Positions 17,801 through 30,300 of a DNA stretch of 64,000 nucleotides are shown in pieces. Source of the DNA: Ciona savignyi (lineage: Eukaryota > Chordata > Ascidiacea > Phlebobranchia > Cionidae); contig CH003319.1 in the NCBI GenBank assembly GCA_000149265.1, forward strand, positions 1 through 64,000, given 5' to 3'. The notes under the pieces are model-generated. The model was not told where the DNA came from, ran no database searches, and saw only the letters and a list, made by a program, of their open reading frames with translations. Position 1 is the first letter of the stretch; each line of letters begins with the position of its first letter. Made by a program: the position numbers and the translations under genes.

Positions 17801-20461
17801 TGTATAAACATCATGCATTATACATGAAGCAATTGTATGCATTAAAAATTGAAATATACAGAAGGTCTCTATTGCTAGAACTGTATCAAGTTATTCCTCC
17901 TATCTTTAATCGCCGTAATTTCTAAATATAAATTCTAGTAAAATTTGTCATGTGACTGAATGTTTAATGCGAGTGACTTGTGATCTGGAGGTATAAAATA
18001 ACAGGATTCAGCGGCGGATTTAGCTACGGATCCAGTGATCCAGTAATTGAATTCAGGACCAGTAAAAATCGTTAATAAAAAAACTAATTAAAAATTTAAA
18101 TTAAAACAAATGTGAGGCATTTATGCGGTCTATATATATCCTACATATTTAGTGTTTTTTAGAGAATGATCCTACATATTTAGTAGTTTTGGAAAATAAG
18201 GCGGATGCGCTTCTTATTGTGTATATAATCTAATTTAAAACGCCCCTTTTTTGTTTCGATTTTTTTAGCTTTTTTGTTAATACTCTTAATAACGAGTGCG
18301 GGTTTTGCATTACAGTATGCGGTTCATAGTACACCAAAGCACTATCTCTCCATTTTGGTATACAATCGGGCACTGTTAAATTTAATCAATAGTTCGACAT
18401 TGAGATAAGCATATATGAAACGGGTAGGTAATTGAAACGGCAGATAGCTTTAATCTAACAAGAACTCTATGCATATTTTATAGGGAATGTCTTTCCCTAA
18501 TTAGGCTGGCTACAGCGGTTGTTTACATCGACGCACTTCTAATTCAACGTCATTCTTTGGTACTTATTTTGTGCCAAGTAAGCAGCATTAACGTTAACAG
18601 AAAAAATGACGTGAGCAATTTTATCCACAAGCTAAATAATTCATGCACTGCACATACCGTTGCCGAAAGAACATATCCAAAGTGTAGTCCATATCTTGCT
18701 CGGATGCAGGACCAAACCCAGTCACAAAGAAATAGCTGTAAACTTTTGTTGGTCCGTCTTTATGGCACATAAACAATAATTTTTTTAGGTAATTGATCAT
18801 TATTTAAACGTTAAAACAAGTTATACCTAATATTGTAAAGCAGACGCAATTAACAATACATATAATGTGGTTTAAAGGAATGTTGTTGTGACAATTTTAA
18901 ATTATTGGTATCAATAACATCAACAACATCGCGTTCTTCAAGAAAACAACAGTTGTCCCCAGAATTTAAAAATTGTTGTAAGGCAGCATAGTGTAAAGAC
19001 AACCGTACGGTAGACCATGCCCGACTACCTCCGTGTTTGATTTCTGGACATCATTCTACGAAGTTCAGAGGACTAAAAACTATCGCTTATTTAGAAAAAA
19101 ATCAAATGAGCCCTTTTCCAATTGCAGCAATACTACATAGTAAACACATTCCAATGTATCCTACAACCGGACTGCAGCGCCTACCGCAACATTCAACCTG
19201 ACGACTATACCCTATAAGCATTACATTTCACACCCGTCATCTGGATTATCAACAGTCAAAGTGTAGCTTACTGATTTACCGTCAAGTCCGGGACGTATCC
19301 TGTTATCGTAGTTATGTAGAAATGTGTTCAAAGTTCGACTGATATCTTCAGGGCAAACTTTTCGTGTACATGACCTTGTATTATTTTCTTTCGTGTGGTG
19401 CCGTATTGGACGCGAAGTGCTAAAAAAGAATAAAATCCTTATACCATAAGTTAACGCGACCGATACATATACCTACTCCTATAAAAAACGGTCCTAGTAA
19501 CGAGCCCATCATGGGTTCGAAACTTGGCTCGGTAAAAAAAAATTAAAAAAATACGGATGTGTCTGGTAGATTCAAGAAAATGAGTATTAGTACTATCATG
19601 CTAAAACCATACATTTTACGAATGGAGTGTTTAAACTTCCAAACACACAAAAACTGTTTTTGCACTTGTCGAATAGAATGTAATAAAATTTGATTTATTC
19701 CAGTCACAATCACAATGTTTTTTTACAGTTCGTACCCAATGACTTTGGAGTTTGGTCTAGGTTTTTTAAAGGGATAATACAAATTGACTGGTGGTGGATA
19801 CGTTCTGTCACTAAACACTCCTAGATAATTTGCGAATAACAAATCGATCAGTCAAGTGTTTTGTTACTTTTGGTAGCCTACTTGAAATTTTAATCAACTG
19901 GTTGATGTATCGCGTATATGTACATATCACTAATCCGGCAATTGGTAATCGGGGACTCGCTGTTCTCTCGAAGGCAATACAGCGGCCGATTGTCTGGTCG
20001 ATTTGAGAATATTTAATAATCGTGCATTTCGACTTTGATCAGCCATGCTTTGGGAGGAGTTTAATTATAGCCGATTGCAAAACGACTCATTATCCTGAAC
20101 CGTTGTGAATACCCTCTGGGAAAAGGATGCACACGTGATAATTGCTTCTGAGTAAGCAGATTGCTTTACACCAGTCTCGTATGATTGAGTAACCCGCTCG
20201 ATTTTATCTTACATGTTAATAAACGCTTGGATCAATTTTCTGGTCTCATCTAAATTATTAATACTATATAGGTTATAAGTCACATGGTAGAGTCTATTAC
20301 CTGCCGTCAGACGTCGGTGCCCAGACAACAACGACGCTGAGTGAGAGCAGCAAAGTTATCAGACTAAAAGTTTCAATTTCGCAAAACATGTCTGGAGCAC
20401 CTGTATTAGCACTGGTTAACATTAAAAAATAAAATGAAATTAATGCTTGCAAAGTCGCCAT
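8848..20461 (-). CDS. GABRA: GABA-A receptor alpha-type subunit
   Basis: Cys-loop anion-channel subunit in the plasma membrane. Coding exons: 20461-20301, 19419-19280, 18757-18658, 16519-16322, 15599-15503, 13449-13314, 13202-13099, 12502-12454, 12085-11942, 11498-11381, 10843-10704, 9326-9211, 8991-8848. They join in frame to 548 residues, or 524 from the inner ATG at 20389. Landmarks: [38 protein letters not shown], Cys-loop [28 protein letters not shown] (M1), [19 protein letters not shown] (M2), [21 protein letters not shown] (M3) and [20 protein letters not shown] (M4). VPAR before M2 and AxDW in M3 are alpha-type marks, and the M3-M4 loop start (VNYFQMQ) resembles alpha4/alpha6. Oddities: M2 6' is Met, and Arg sits where diazepam-sensitive alphas have His. 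The start is ambiguous because two hydrophobic N-terminal stretches are in frame. Confidence 0.95.
9049..9175. mobile_element. Chimeric SINE-A fragment: head (+) joined to body (-)
   Basis: Positions 9049-9119 are a plus-strand tRNA-like head ending GGTGCGAAACTGG. Immediately after, 9120-9175 reads as the minus-strand body (GTGACTTGCCCAAGGACACA). The orientation switch is inside the alpha-gene intron between exons 12 and 13. Confidence 0.7.
9455..9581 (-). mobile_element. SINE-A body fragment interrupted by a hAT MITE
   Basis: Minus-strand SINE-A body (CCACCGTTGGGTTATC, GAGCTATTGCAGTGTGTT, GTGCCTTGTTCATAAACACA) whose 5'-ward continuation is cut at the target site of the adjoining MITE at 9590-9774. 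Confidence 0.7.
9590..9774. mobile_element. hAT-type MITE with perfect 8-bp target-site duplication
   Basis: A 185-bp element with ends CAGTGGTTTTCAACC and (reverse complement) CAGTGATTTTAAACC. It is flanked on both sides by GTCTAGAC (9582-9589 and 9775-9782). Ends of the CAGTGGTTctcAA type with 8-bp duplications are diagnostic of hAT elements. It has no transposase, so it is non-autonomous. It lies inside an alpha-gene intron. Confidence 0.85.
9832..9960. mobile_element. Left end of a second hAT-like element
   Basis: CAGTGGTTCTTAAACTTTTT followed by CAGTCGCGCCCCCCTTGAG is a typical left terminus of a different hAT non-autonomous family. I could not find a matching right end, so the element is truncated or extends with a diverged end. 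Confidence 0.55.
10400..10658 (+). mobile_element. tRNA-derived SINE family A, 5'-truncated copy
   Basis: Starts in the head (CTGCGAAACTGGTCGCTAGC), runs through the full body and ends with the repeated TATCC tail (10637-10658). It sits in the alpha-gene intron between exons 11 and 12. Confidence 0.85.
13545..13846 (-). mobile_element. tRNA-derived SINE family A, near-complete
   Basis: On the minus strand it runs from the tRNA-like head (13846 down) through the body to a GGATA/TATCC tail at 13545-13562. It lies in the alpha-gene intron between exons 5 and 6. Confidence 0.85.
14990..15205 (+). mobile_element. Old, diverged SINE-A copy
   Basis: Recognisable blocks are CTCTGTCCATGGGCTTAGCG, AATGATAGATTCTACCAAAT and AACACTGCAAAACTTC. 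Many substitutions relative to the young copies indicate an older insertion in the alpha gene. Confidence 0.6.
15891..16243. mobile_element. Inverted SINE-A pair: head fragment (+) fused to complete copy (-)
   Basis: 15891-15988 is a plus-strand head plus start of the body (GGTTGTGTCCTTGGGAAAGG). From about 15989 to 16243 a complete minus-strand copy follows, from tail to head. The two heads could pair as a hairpin of about 90 bases. It lies 79 bases from the alpha exon ending at 16322. Confidence 0.8.
19459..19556 (+). mobile_element. SINE family B, partial copy
   Basis: GCGACCGATACATATACC, the CGGTCCTAGTAACGAGCCC block, ATGGGTTCGAAACTTGGC and a CGGTAAAAAAAA tail match the SINE-B consensus seen elsewhere in the window. 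The tRNA-like head is missing. Confidence 0.7.
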
Positions 20462-20479
20462 GCCCTTCACAATGGACAA

Positions 20480-21392
20480 ACGATAAACATAATATAGCTA
20501 ATGCTACTGGCCTCTAATCAATATTTTATACTTCTATGGGCATTAGGCTAAACATTACAGTTCTTTTTACAGGATAGGCTAACTGTCTACTTTCAAAGTA
20601 AAAATGGCAAAGCTTTATATGCAAAAGCAAAAATATTTAAAGGAAACTATAGGATTTCGTAAAGTTACATCTCTATATATGGAGTTCAGCCCATTTTAAT
20701 TTGAAGAACATCTGCAAACTTTATTTGGCTAGCTTTGCAAACACTTTCTTTATTCCTTTCAACAGTGGTCATATCTGAAACTGTCTTTATCCCCATGCAT
20801 CCAAGACTAAATTTCATCTGCCGAGCAAAAAAAGGATCCAGAACAACTCGCGCCTGTTTATTCCGTTGGTCGCATTTTTTCCCAGAGGTTAATACCAATC
20901 GATCGACTTTGAAAGAACGTTTCTTAGCTGCAAAGCAGATCTGTGCAGCAGGCAAACACGATACTGAGCGATGGCAAAATGCTTCGTGTTGAGCACTTTA
21001 GTACTAGGGACAAAACAAACCGGTAAGCAGTCAGTTAGTCTTTACATCGAGACAGATTTCATTGTCAGCGACATATAACTAGACTTTCAGACGCACTGAC
21101 AGATGGCGAGTTGTTTAAAAATGCATCATCCAGGACGATTTTGGGTTGAGTCCAAAAATGTTCAATTTATTCGTCAAATATACTGTGTGGGCTAAAGTTC
21201 AGTTCCCTGCGTTGCATTACAGCAGTATGCTGAAACATTCGATGACGTGTCAAGAAATGATCAATACTTAATATCCAATATCAGTATAATGGACTCTAAT
21301 ACGACGATTGCCGATGTTGAATTTCAATTGAAATCTGCGAACAGCGTTTAACGTTTCGTGTTACAGGTTTAGAAATAGGAAAAACATTGAAA
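20480..21392. promoter_or_regulatory. Shared divergent promoter interval between alpha and beta GABA-A genes
   Basis: The interval between the two start codons is about 0.93 kb (20461 to 21393) and contains no repeats that I recognise and no exon. It must contain the 5' untranslated regions and core promoters of both divergent genes unless upstream non-coding exons exist. A TATA-like motif is visible only on the alpha side. Confidence 0.55.
20523..20530 (-). promoter_or_regulatory. TATA-like element of the GABA-A alpha gene
   Basis: On the minus strand TATAAAAT lies about 62 bases upstream of the ATG at 20461, a reasonable spacing for a start site near 20500. It supports transcription starting here rather than at a distant exon. 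Confidence 0.45.
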
Positions 21393-24300
21393 ATGCAATG
21401 TTTGATTTTATATTCGTGTTTGTCTCTTTTACAACGGTAAGCATGACCTTATAAAGCCACTATTGAATATATGTGTATTCAGACTAGGTTGCATAATTGT
21501 ATATAACCATTGTTAATAAACTGCCTGTGAAATAATACCCTGTTATACGTTAGTCCTGGCGAACAAGTCGAAACAACTAATATAACAACGCAAAATTAGA
21601 AATATGCTGTTTTGGATATCGTCTAACTTTAGAGCTTACGATAATGACCAATCAATTGAAACTGAAGTTTTCGACTAAATATAATATATATACCACAATT
21701 TTTTTTAGAATTTCGGCTCAAGTGGCAATGAAAACATCCCTAGACCGGTTGTTGGGAGATGGATATGACATTAGATTACGGCCTCAATACGGGGGTAAAT
21801 ATTTGTTGGTTAGTAATTTAACGGACCTTTTCCTGTGTTCCATCATTTAAATATGCATTATGTATTACATAACTAACTACGCCCTATCGCCAAGATCGTG
21901 GTATCTATATACGTGTTTTAGTATATGGATTTCTAAAGTCAATAAATTGTATCACAAACCGCTTGAGGTAGGATTTGGTTCAATACGTTTAAGGAGACGG
22001 TGTGTGTATCTGTGAGTCAATTAAGTTAAGTACAACGCCGTGTGAACTATGTACGAACGCAGCGCATTAAATTTTAATCTCCAGATGAACCTCTATCAGT
22101 GGGAATGAGCATCGATGTTGCAAGTATTGACAGCGTCTCAGAAGTAAATATGGTAAGTCAAGAAGTCAATATAAAGCAATCTAAAATCGGTTTACCTATT
22201 ACTAGGCGCAGTAGAATGAAGACAGATTGGTGGGCCTAAAATTCAGCCGACCCAACAAAGTGCTAACCATTGTAACCATGTGGCACCGGTCCGGGTTAAC
22301 GGGGTTTAATTGGAAGCAGACTGTACATAGCAAGTCTCGCTTAGTTCTTAGTCGCGTGTTCAATTCTAAAAGACACTTGAGGGTCATTATTTATACCCAG
22401 TGGTTTTGATCATGAAACAATACACAAAAAGTAAATCAACGTCTTAGACTATATCGGTACACAGTACTTTGTAGTTCCTCACATGTCTGTTCTATAAACC
22501 GAAGTTCAATAAATGCGTTTTTCAATCCCGAGTGGAAAACCACCTGTTCAAATCATAAAAAATCATCAACCCGACTCTGATCAAACTTTAACAGATCAAG
22601 AGCTATAACTCTTAAAGAGTTAACACCCGAGCGACCATGCTAAACAATATACATCTTTATAACAAATCAATTCGTTCAGGACTACACCTTGACACTATAC
22701 TTCCAACAATCGTGGAGAGACGAACGGCTGGCCTCGGGAGATCCTAGGTTAAATTTAACTTTAGACAACAGAGTGGTGGACAAGATTTGGGTGAGATTGG
22801 TAGTTTGAAATCACTGATCGATTTATTAATTTCTTATAGATTTAAAATATTTAAAAATCTGTTTGTAATTAGTTCCTTCGATCAACGACCGAAATCTTCT
22901 TCTAAAATGAATCAATAAGCACAGACAGAGAAGCCGTACCGTGACCTTTCCCTGGATTTTAATTTGATTAACTCGGTATTTAGGACTTCGGTCCGAAGAG
23001 AAAATCGATTGGGCTACATCCCAGTATTAAAAACCAGAATTTGAAGTAATCCATTTGCGCGCGTTTAACTTTCTGTGATAACTTCAATTCCTAATCCGAA
23101 TAAATTTTTCATCGTATCTAATCCTAATGAATTTGAAAGTGTGTTGTTGTAAAAACTAATTATAATATTAGCAGTAACTCTAAATCTAGACTGGCGCTCG
23201 ATCAAACTAAAATATTTTATAGTTTGAAGAATTTAGTATGGTGAAAATTTTTCAAAATTCTTTATTATTAATTGTTCATAAATCTTAATCGCTCGTTCAA
23301 TAATCGACTATATTATAAAGTGTATGATAAAACTATTTTAAACACAATGTGCTTGTCGACGGACATGACTATGTCTAAATTAATTTGCCTTTTTTCAAAC
23401 ATTAAAGCGGAGTCGATATGTCATTCAGGATCGTCTGATTGGATTTGTTTCTTTCCCATGAACTTCATAGACAACTTTCCAATAAAGTTTTAATAAAACT
23501 CTCAATAACTTTATCGACCGGGGCTTTGTTTCAGACCTTGATTAATTGTGACGTAATTTGACTATGGCGTCACAGGTCCCAGACACGTATTTCGTCAACG
23601 ACAAGAAATCCTTCATTCACACCGTGACACGAAAAAACAAGATGCTTCGAATCCAACAGGACGGAACTATATTCTACGGTTTAAGGTGCTTCCACAAATT
23701 CCGTTTTTGTGTGGTTGCAACCAAGCACCATTTTCAATATCAACTTACACATTGCAATATGCCCGGTAACCCGACGGTGGGTGCGAGGTGATCTGATCTC
23801 TACCCGTGTAGAAACACTCCCTTGCGTATTCAAAATTCTGATGATTGCCCTGGTAGTGACGTCGCATTTGATTTCCAATTCACAGTAATAAACATCTTAA
23901 TCCCATCCAATATTCAGGGCAACAACGGATCTAGCCTGCATGATGAACTTAAAACGATATCCAATGGACGAACAGAATTGTACGCTTGAGATAGAAAGTT
24001 GTAAGTATGAGTAAACTTTAACATAATCCCTTGCCTAAATGGTGTTTTATTTGATTGGACTTAAAATGTATAGAATACTCTTAAAAAATAATGATAAAAA
24101 TAACAAGAGTGGTGACGGTGAGATATATTATTACATACGAAAAATATTCCGTAAAATAAATATGTGAACGGGACTTGACACGATCTGTTGGCACGAACTA
24201 TATGCAGTTTGTTATTTTGAAAAATACTCTTATTTCTTAACGACCCACTTAAATATACCCGATCGGGTTAACATTCGTTTATAAATAGATTTTCTCACAA

Positions 24301-27300
24301 TCATATAAAATGCGTTGTTTGAAGTTTGAAGTCGACACCTACCAGGTTAGGACCACCGAACGTATCGCCTGGGCTAAGCTGCTGGTGTAATTGTTTCATT
24401 TTTGCTTGGGGTCCAATGTTGCAGACCAGTATTTATCAATGCGACATTTGATGTATTGTGCCGAATTATTACCGTAAGAAAATAATGGAGATGAACCGTA
24501 TAACCCCATTATTGATTATTCCTAACCCTGCAACGGAAGGGGCGACGCATAAACCAAATGATAATGTCATCAGTAATTACTGTCATGTCTATCAACAAAA
24601 ATGTACCTAAGGGTATGTCTGCTAATAAACACGTTCCAATGATAAATTGGGATTAGTCTTACATATTAAAAAATTTCCTGCCGTATGTTTTTTGATATAC
24701 AGTATTCGAAAAAATGCGATTTTCATTTGTTTTAAATTAATTTGATTTTCCACATGTCTGGTTGCTTTGTCTACAATGTGATTAGTTGCTTGTGGCCAAT
24801 TTAAGGCAATTTAAACTCTTTAACGGGGATTAAACCCAATTTACTTCTCCACTATTGTATTATTGCACAACAACAGTACATTTTTTTAATCGGATTCCTT
24901 TGTTATAATCAATGCCGCAGTCCCTTTGTTGCTCTTTTCCACAATACAGCAGATCTCTTCAGTTGAAAGACTTGCCTTCCGACCCGCTCTACATAACACA
25001 TGGTCGCACATTCCTAAAAATGCAGCATTATATTAGCTTTCGATTGCTTTTCAACAAGAATTGATTGCAGATGGTTACACCACGGATGACATACGATTTC
25101 ACATGCTTGGGAACCACGCTGTGACTGGCGTGGACAACCTAAAACTCGCCCAATTTAAAGTCACCGATTCCAAGCTGGTTATCAGGAACATTACTTTCGC
25201 AACAGGTCAGTGATTACGATGGTGACTTTGGAAATAATAAAATATCATTATCTCAAAGGTGTGTGGCCAAATGGTTAGCGCGATTATCTATATAAATAAA
25301 CTGTCAATATTATAACGAGCCTTGTAAATTAATACATTTAATTTATTATATTTTTATCTGGTTTTAAATCTTAACTGGTATAATGCAGATAGCTAGAAAG
25401 CGTCGAAAATAGTTTAATTGGGTTGGTGGATGGTCAAGTATATTCGTATGGAGCATTACCAAAATTGCATTAAAGACGTACTGCGTTCGGTAGTGTTATC
25501 AGGGATCACCAAAATGGAAAAAAAAACTTCCTAAAAGCCCCAACCTTACCCCAACCCCGACCCTAACGCTAGCCCAAATCCAAGTCATAACCGTACATTT
25601 TGTGTGTTACTTTGTTCGTATTATCCCATAAGTCTTTAGGCAAATTGTACCGCAAAATAACAGGTTAAATATATAATGGAGTTTTCTATTTAATGAAACC
25701 TGTAACCCAATCACTCTGTACTTACGCTAAACCTAAACGGGAGAGTTTGATTGCATTTTACCCAATTCCTAGGTTCCTACCCACGTGTGTCTCTCAGTTT
25801 TCGTTTGAAACGAAACATTGGATTTTTCATTTTGCAAACTTACCTTCCGTGTTCCCTGATGACGATTTTAAGCTGGGTGTCGTTTTGGATTAATCACGAG
25901 GCCACCGCTGCCCGTGTAGCACTAGGTAAGTTGTGATGCAATCGACGTGGTTGTGTACAATATCTGACAATTCTATGAAAAAAAGGTAACTTGGTTTAAT
26001 CACAACCCTGGCCAAAGCATGGGGTACTATTACTACAGAACGTCGCCCGAAACCGGAGGATTCACGTACAGACCACTCGAAATTAAAAGAATCATCCCTT
26101 AACGTAAACATGGAGTAATAACTTTATAAAACTAGTGTCCAAGCATCGACCATGGTCAAAGTTTCGGGGTATATTTGTACGCATTTTATGGGCATAAAAA
26201 TACGGATATCCCATCATATCTATTATCGGAATTGTCGTTTCGTGGACATCAGCGAATGAAACAGTAATCTCATTTTTGATTAGCGGTATAATGCTGATAG
26301 CATGTCTAATAGGAAGGCGTTTCAAGGTTTAATTTTAACACAAGTGGGATTACTGGGATTCTAATCTCCCGCCATCAAAGAGTGACATTATATAATCCGC
26401 ATTTTGCTCCTCTGTAGATCAAAGTGCATTCGTTATTAGCAGATCGAAATTACAACGGCATTAACCGTAACCCAATCAATAGATAACACTCTTTATAATT
26501 ATTAATTCAATTTCACACCAACAGACACATATGTTGCAATTGCTTTTTAATACTGTCACATTGCCATACATTTCCTGGCCATATGCGAAAGTGCATCAAA
26601 GCCAAATTAACCAAATTCGTATGGATGGGCGAACATCTGATTGATCTTAAATACTGTCGAAAGCCCGTGATTGAAACCAACAATTTATTTTATCGAACCA
26701 AGTTTATAAGTCGTCGTAGACTCTAAATACTTAAACCGTTTTTATATAGAATTGTATCTGGATCGGTTAAGATAACCAATAAGACACACGAGTCACCAAC
26801 CAGTGAACCGTTTTATGACCGAATGTTTAACGCGGCCGATTTATATACACTTTCATGTATAAAAATAAACTTAGTGACGAGCTTCTTATGTATCGAAACT
26901 GGGCCCGGTTAAAAAATGACAGTCTGTGGCCAAGGCAAACTATGCTTGAAGAGGACGAAATTGGGAAATGTTTTGCACCTCGTAGTGTAAGAAGTTATGT
27001 ATTACGCAGTACGTGATTAGTGTTCGATAAAAAAGTCACCAAACTTGGGTGTAAGACCACCATGTACTTTCTATTCTTATTTAATAAAAATAGGAAACAC
27101 TATTTTCTCCCTTCAATGCGCGTATACTGTAAAGTTTCTTCGGCTGACTGCAAACACGCAGCGTTATATATTGACGTATATTGTCCCCCTAATGTAACCC
27201 CCGCCGTCCGCGATTACCTTGGGGTTGTAAATACGATCCTAATTAATTTTTATAAGCCTCACTGTTCCTTTTAAGCGGACCAGGTTTCAAACCCATGACG

Positions 27301-30300
27301 TGAGCATGACTAGGTCCATAATTAAATAAGTAGTTGTGTATGGGTCGGTGGCGCGAAGCCATCACAACTGTTTGTTTTAATCTGGCTTACTTCGTACCCA
27401 TTATGTGCTTGTTTCTTGTTTTTTTTTGTATAAAATTTGGTATATATATCGGTCGCTTTAACCCATGATGTGCTCGTTTCTTGTTATATTGTATATAATT
27501 TGGTATATATCGGTCACTTTAACCCATGATGTGATTGTTGCCTGTTATATTGTATATGATTTGGTATTTATCGTTCACTTTAACCCATGATGTGCTTGTT
27601 GCCTGTTATATTGTATATAATTTGGTATATATCGTTCACTTTAACCCATGATGTGCTTGTTGCCTGTTATATTGTAAATAATTTGGTATATATCGTTCAC
27701 TTTAACCCATGATGTGCTTGTTGCCTGTTATATTGTATATAATTTGGTATATATCGTTCACTTTAACCCATGATGTGCTTGTTGCCTGTTATATTGTAAA
27801 TAATTTGGTATATATCGTTCACTTTAACCCATGATGTGCTTGTTGCCTGTTATATTGTATATAATTTGGTATATATCGTTCACTTTAACCCATGATGTGC
27901 TTGTTGCCTGTTATATTGTATATAATTTGTTATATATCGGTCACTTTAACCATTCCGCCACACGACCACCCAGGTATCACAACTGTTCTTACCGTGACAA
28001 CAATCAGCACGAACGTGCGCCAGTCGCTGCCCAAGATACCCGACATCAAAGCGCTGGACGTCTATCTCATCTGCTGCTTTGTGTTCGTGTTCCTGGCACT
28101 GCTAGAATACGCTATGGTCAACTGCACCTACTACGGTAACATGGCGAGAATGACCAAGGCGAAGTTGCGACGGAAACTAACTGAGGCGTTAGAGGTAAGT
28201 GCAACGGCAAGGAGTGTTGCGGTATTAAATTCCAACACAGGGTTTACAATGATCATGTGGCCGAGTGGTTAGCGAGACCGATACATAAATACCGACTCAT
28301 ATACATATAAAAAAAAAACGGTCCAAGTGACGTCCCCTATCTTGGTTTCGAAACTTGTGTCGGTAAAAAAATATTAAAAAAATGATGAGACGTTTTAGGG
28401 AAAACTAAAGGCTTTGAGGAGGGAAACTGCTTTCTAAAACAATGAAAACTAATATTTACCCTGATTTAAACACTAATATCAACCCTTAAACTAACCCGAA
28501 CTCCAACCCCAGGTTTACTGCCCTTTCCGGAAGCAGGGCAAGGTAAAAATAGTTTATATGGTTTTTGTGAGCAGTTTTCTCCTTTATTGCCCGACGGTTC
28601 TAAAAATTATTTTTACATGTTTTTCGACGGATTAATTAAAGTGCATTGCAGTTCGTTTCTAATTTAATCCCATTTTACATTATTAGCTAATTCGCTGAAA
28701 AAAATCGTTCGTAAATCCTAAAATTGATTTTAAGCGTAAACTGATTAAATGGAAATAAAAAGGGAAATAAACAATTTTGGGACTAAAGGCCCAATGAAGG
28801 TCAAGGTTAATATTAGATAAACCTGCCATGAAAAGGCTATTATTCTAAAGATCTATAAATTCTTTCAAGAGAGTTGCTATATATTTCATATGATAAAAGT
28901 AAATAAATAAATGCTTTGTCGCTACAATGACTAGTATAATATACCAGCCATGCTAAAAAATACCTGGGGGACAAACTTCCCTTATGCAATTGTGGTTCCG
29001 GTAACTGGATTATAGCACAGCTGGAGTATGAAATTAAATATGGATTGGCAGTCGGTAAAGAATTAACTTGATGTTTTGTTGAGTTTCAAATCGTATTGAT
29101 GCAGTGAAAAAAACATTACTACTCTGTTCTTAAGTCAAGATACTCTACTTTACATTTGATTGATAACGGTAAACTTTAACTAGCGGTAGGACGCAATATT
29201 GCCCTTTCCAGCACTGGGAAAAACGATCCTAAATATTTTGGCTCAAAATTGTTTAAAGCGGTGTAGCACCTAAGTAGAATTTCCGTGGTTGCAATTAAGT
29301 ATCGGATAGTTACACACACTGAAAAAATATACGTTCTAATTCACGCACATTTTTAGGCTACTGTCAATAGAAGTAAAAAGTCGGTATAGGTAGTTGTCTA
29401 AAATAAGGAATTGAGTTGATTTCGTAATTCTGTCAACGCGATTGTGTAAACTAAAGGATTAGAGCCAGCTTCGGTGATACATGACATACTGACGGCATCC
29501 AGTAAAATCTGTGCACGAACTAACAAGAAATGAAATCGATTAAAAGTATACCAAGGCATGGCTAAAGGCCATAGTCTTGAAAAAGTCGATTTAACTTTTT
29601 GATCAGACAAAATTAAGTACTAAGCTAACAGATCAATAATCACTGCCACGGTCTTCAATTTGAACCGCTTTCTTCGGGTCGAACCCGACTGAGTCATGTA
29701 AAACGTAATTGCATTCGACTAGAGCCAGGTCACATGGGGCCCCGATCGAATTTTCGATTTTCCGTTTGGCAAGCTCGACCGTGCCGATATCGAGTCGCAA
29801 CCATTCTTGTTTTCGCCACTGATGAATATGAACACAATTTTCTGTCGTTAATGTCCGAGGTGTATCCGAAAATTTCCATTTCACAATATAACTGGAAATG
29901 TATTTGTTCGTTCTACAAACACACACAATAAGTTGTTTTTTTTTGCATTATCAATACACACATACATATGCACCTTTTGTGCTCTGTTATCGCGCTTGGT
30001 GTTAACACCCATTAAGAAAGCTGTGAATTTAGATACAACTGGAAATTTATTAAATGGTCGTTAGTTCAAAGCTAGGTTCGTTAAAAAAGTTGATAACAGT
30101 GGTAATTGTAAACATGACGATTAATTTCCGATTCGTGTCTTAGGCGGAAGAAAACGCCAAAGCAGCCAACTTCGCGGCGGAATTTAGCGGGGGGTCGAAG
30201 GAAACAATACGCTACTGTGACGAAGACTCGACTTCGCCAGGTTCCATTCACCAAATCGTGTCGGGCTGGTCGGATACGGAAGACGGCGCAGTACGTCATA

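Noticed and set aside
27831-28139. Open frames running through the 61-bp array into the beta exon
   Set aside because: The 61-base period is not a multiple of three and the array is intronic. The acceptor at 27972-27973 separates it from the exon.
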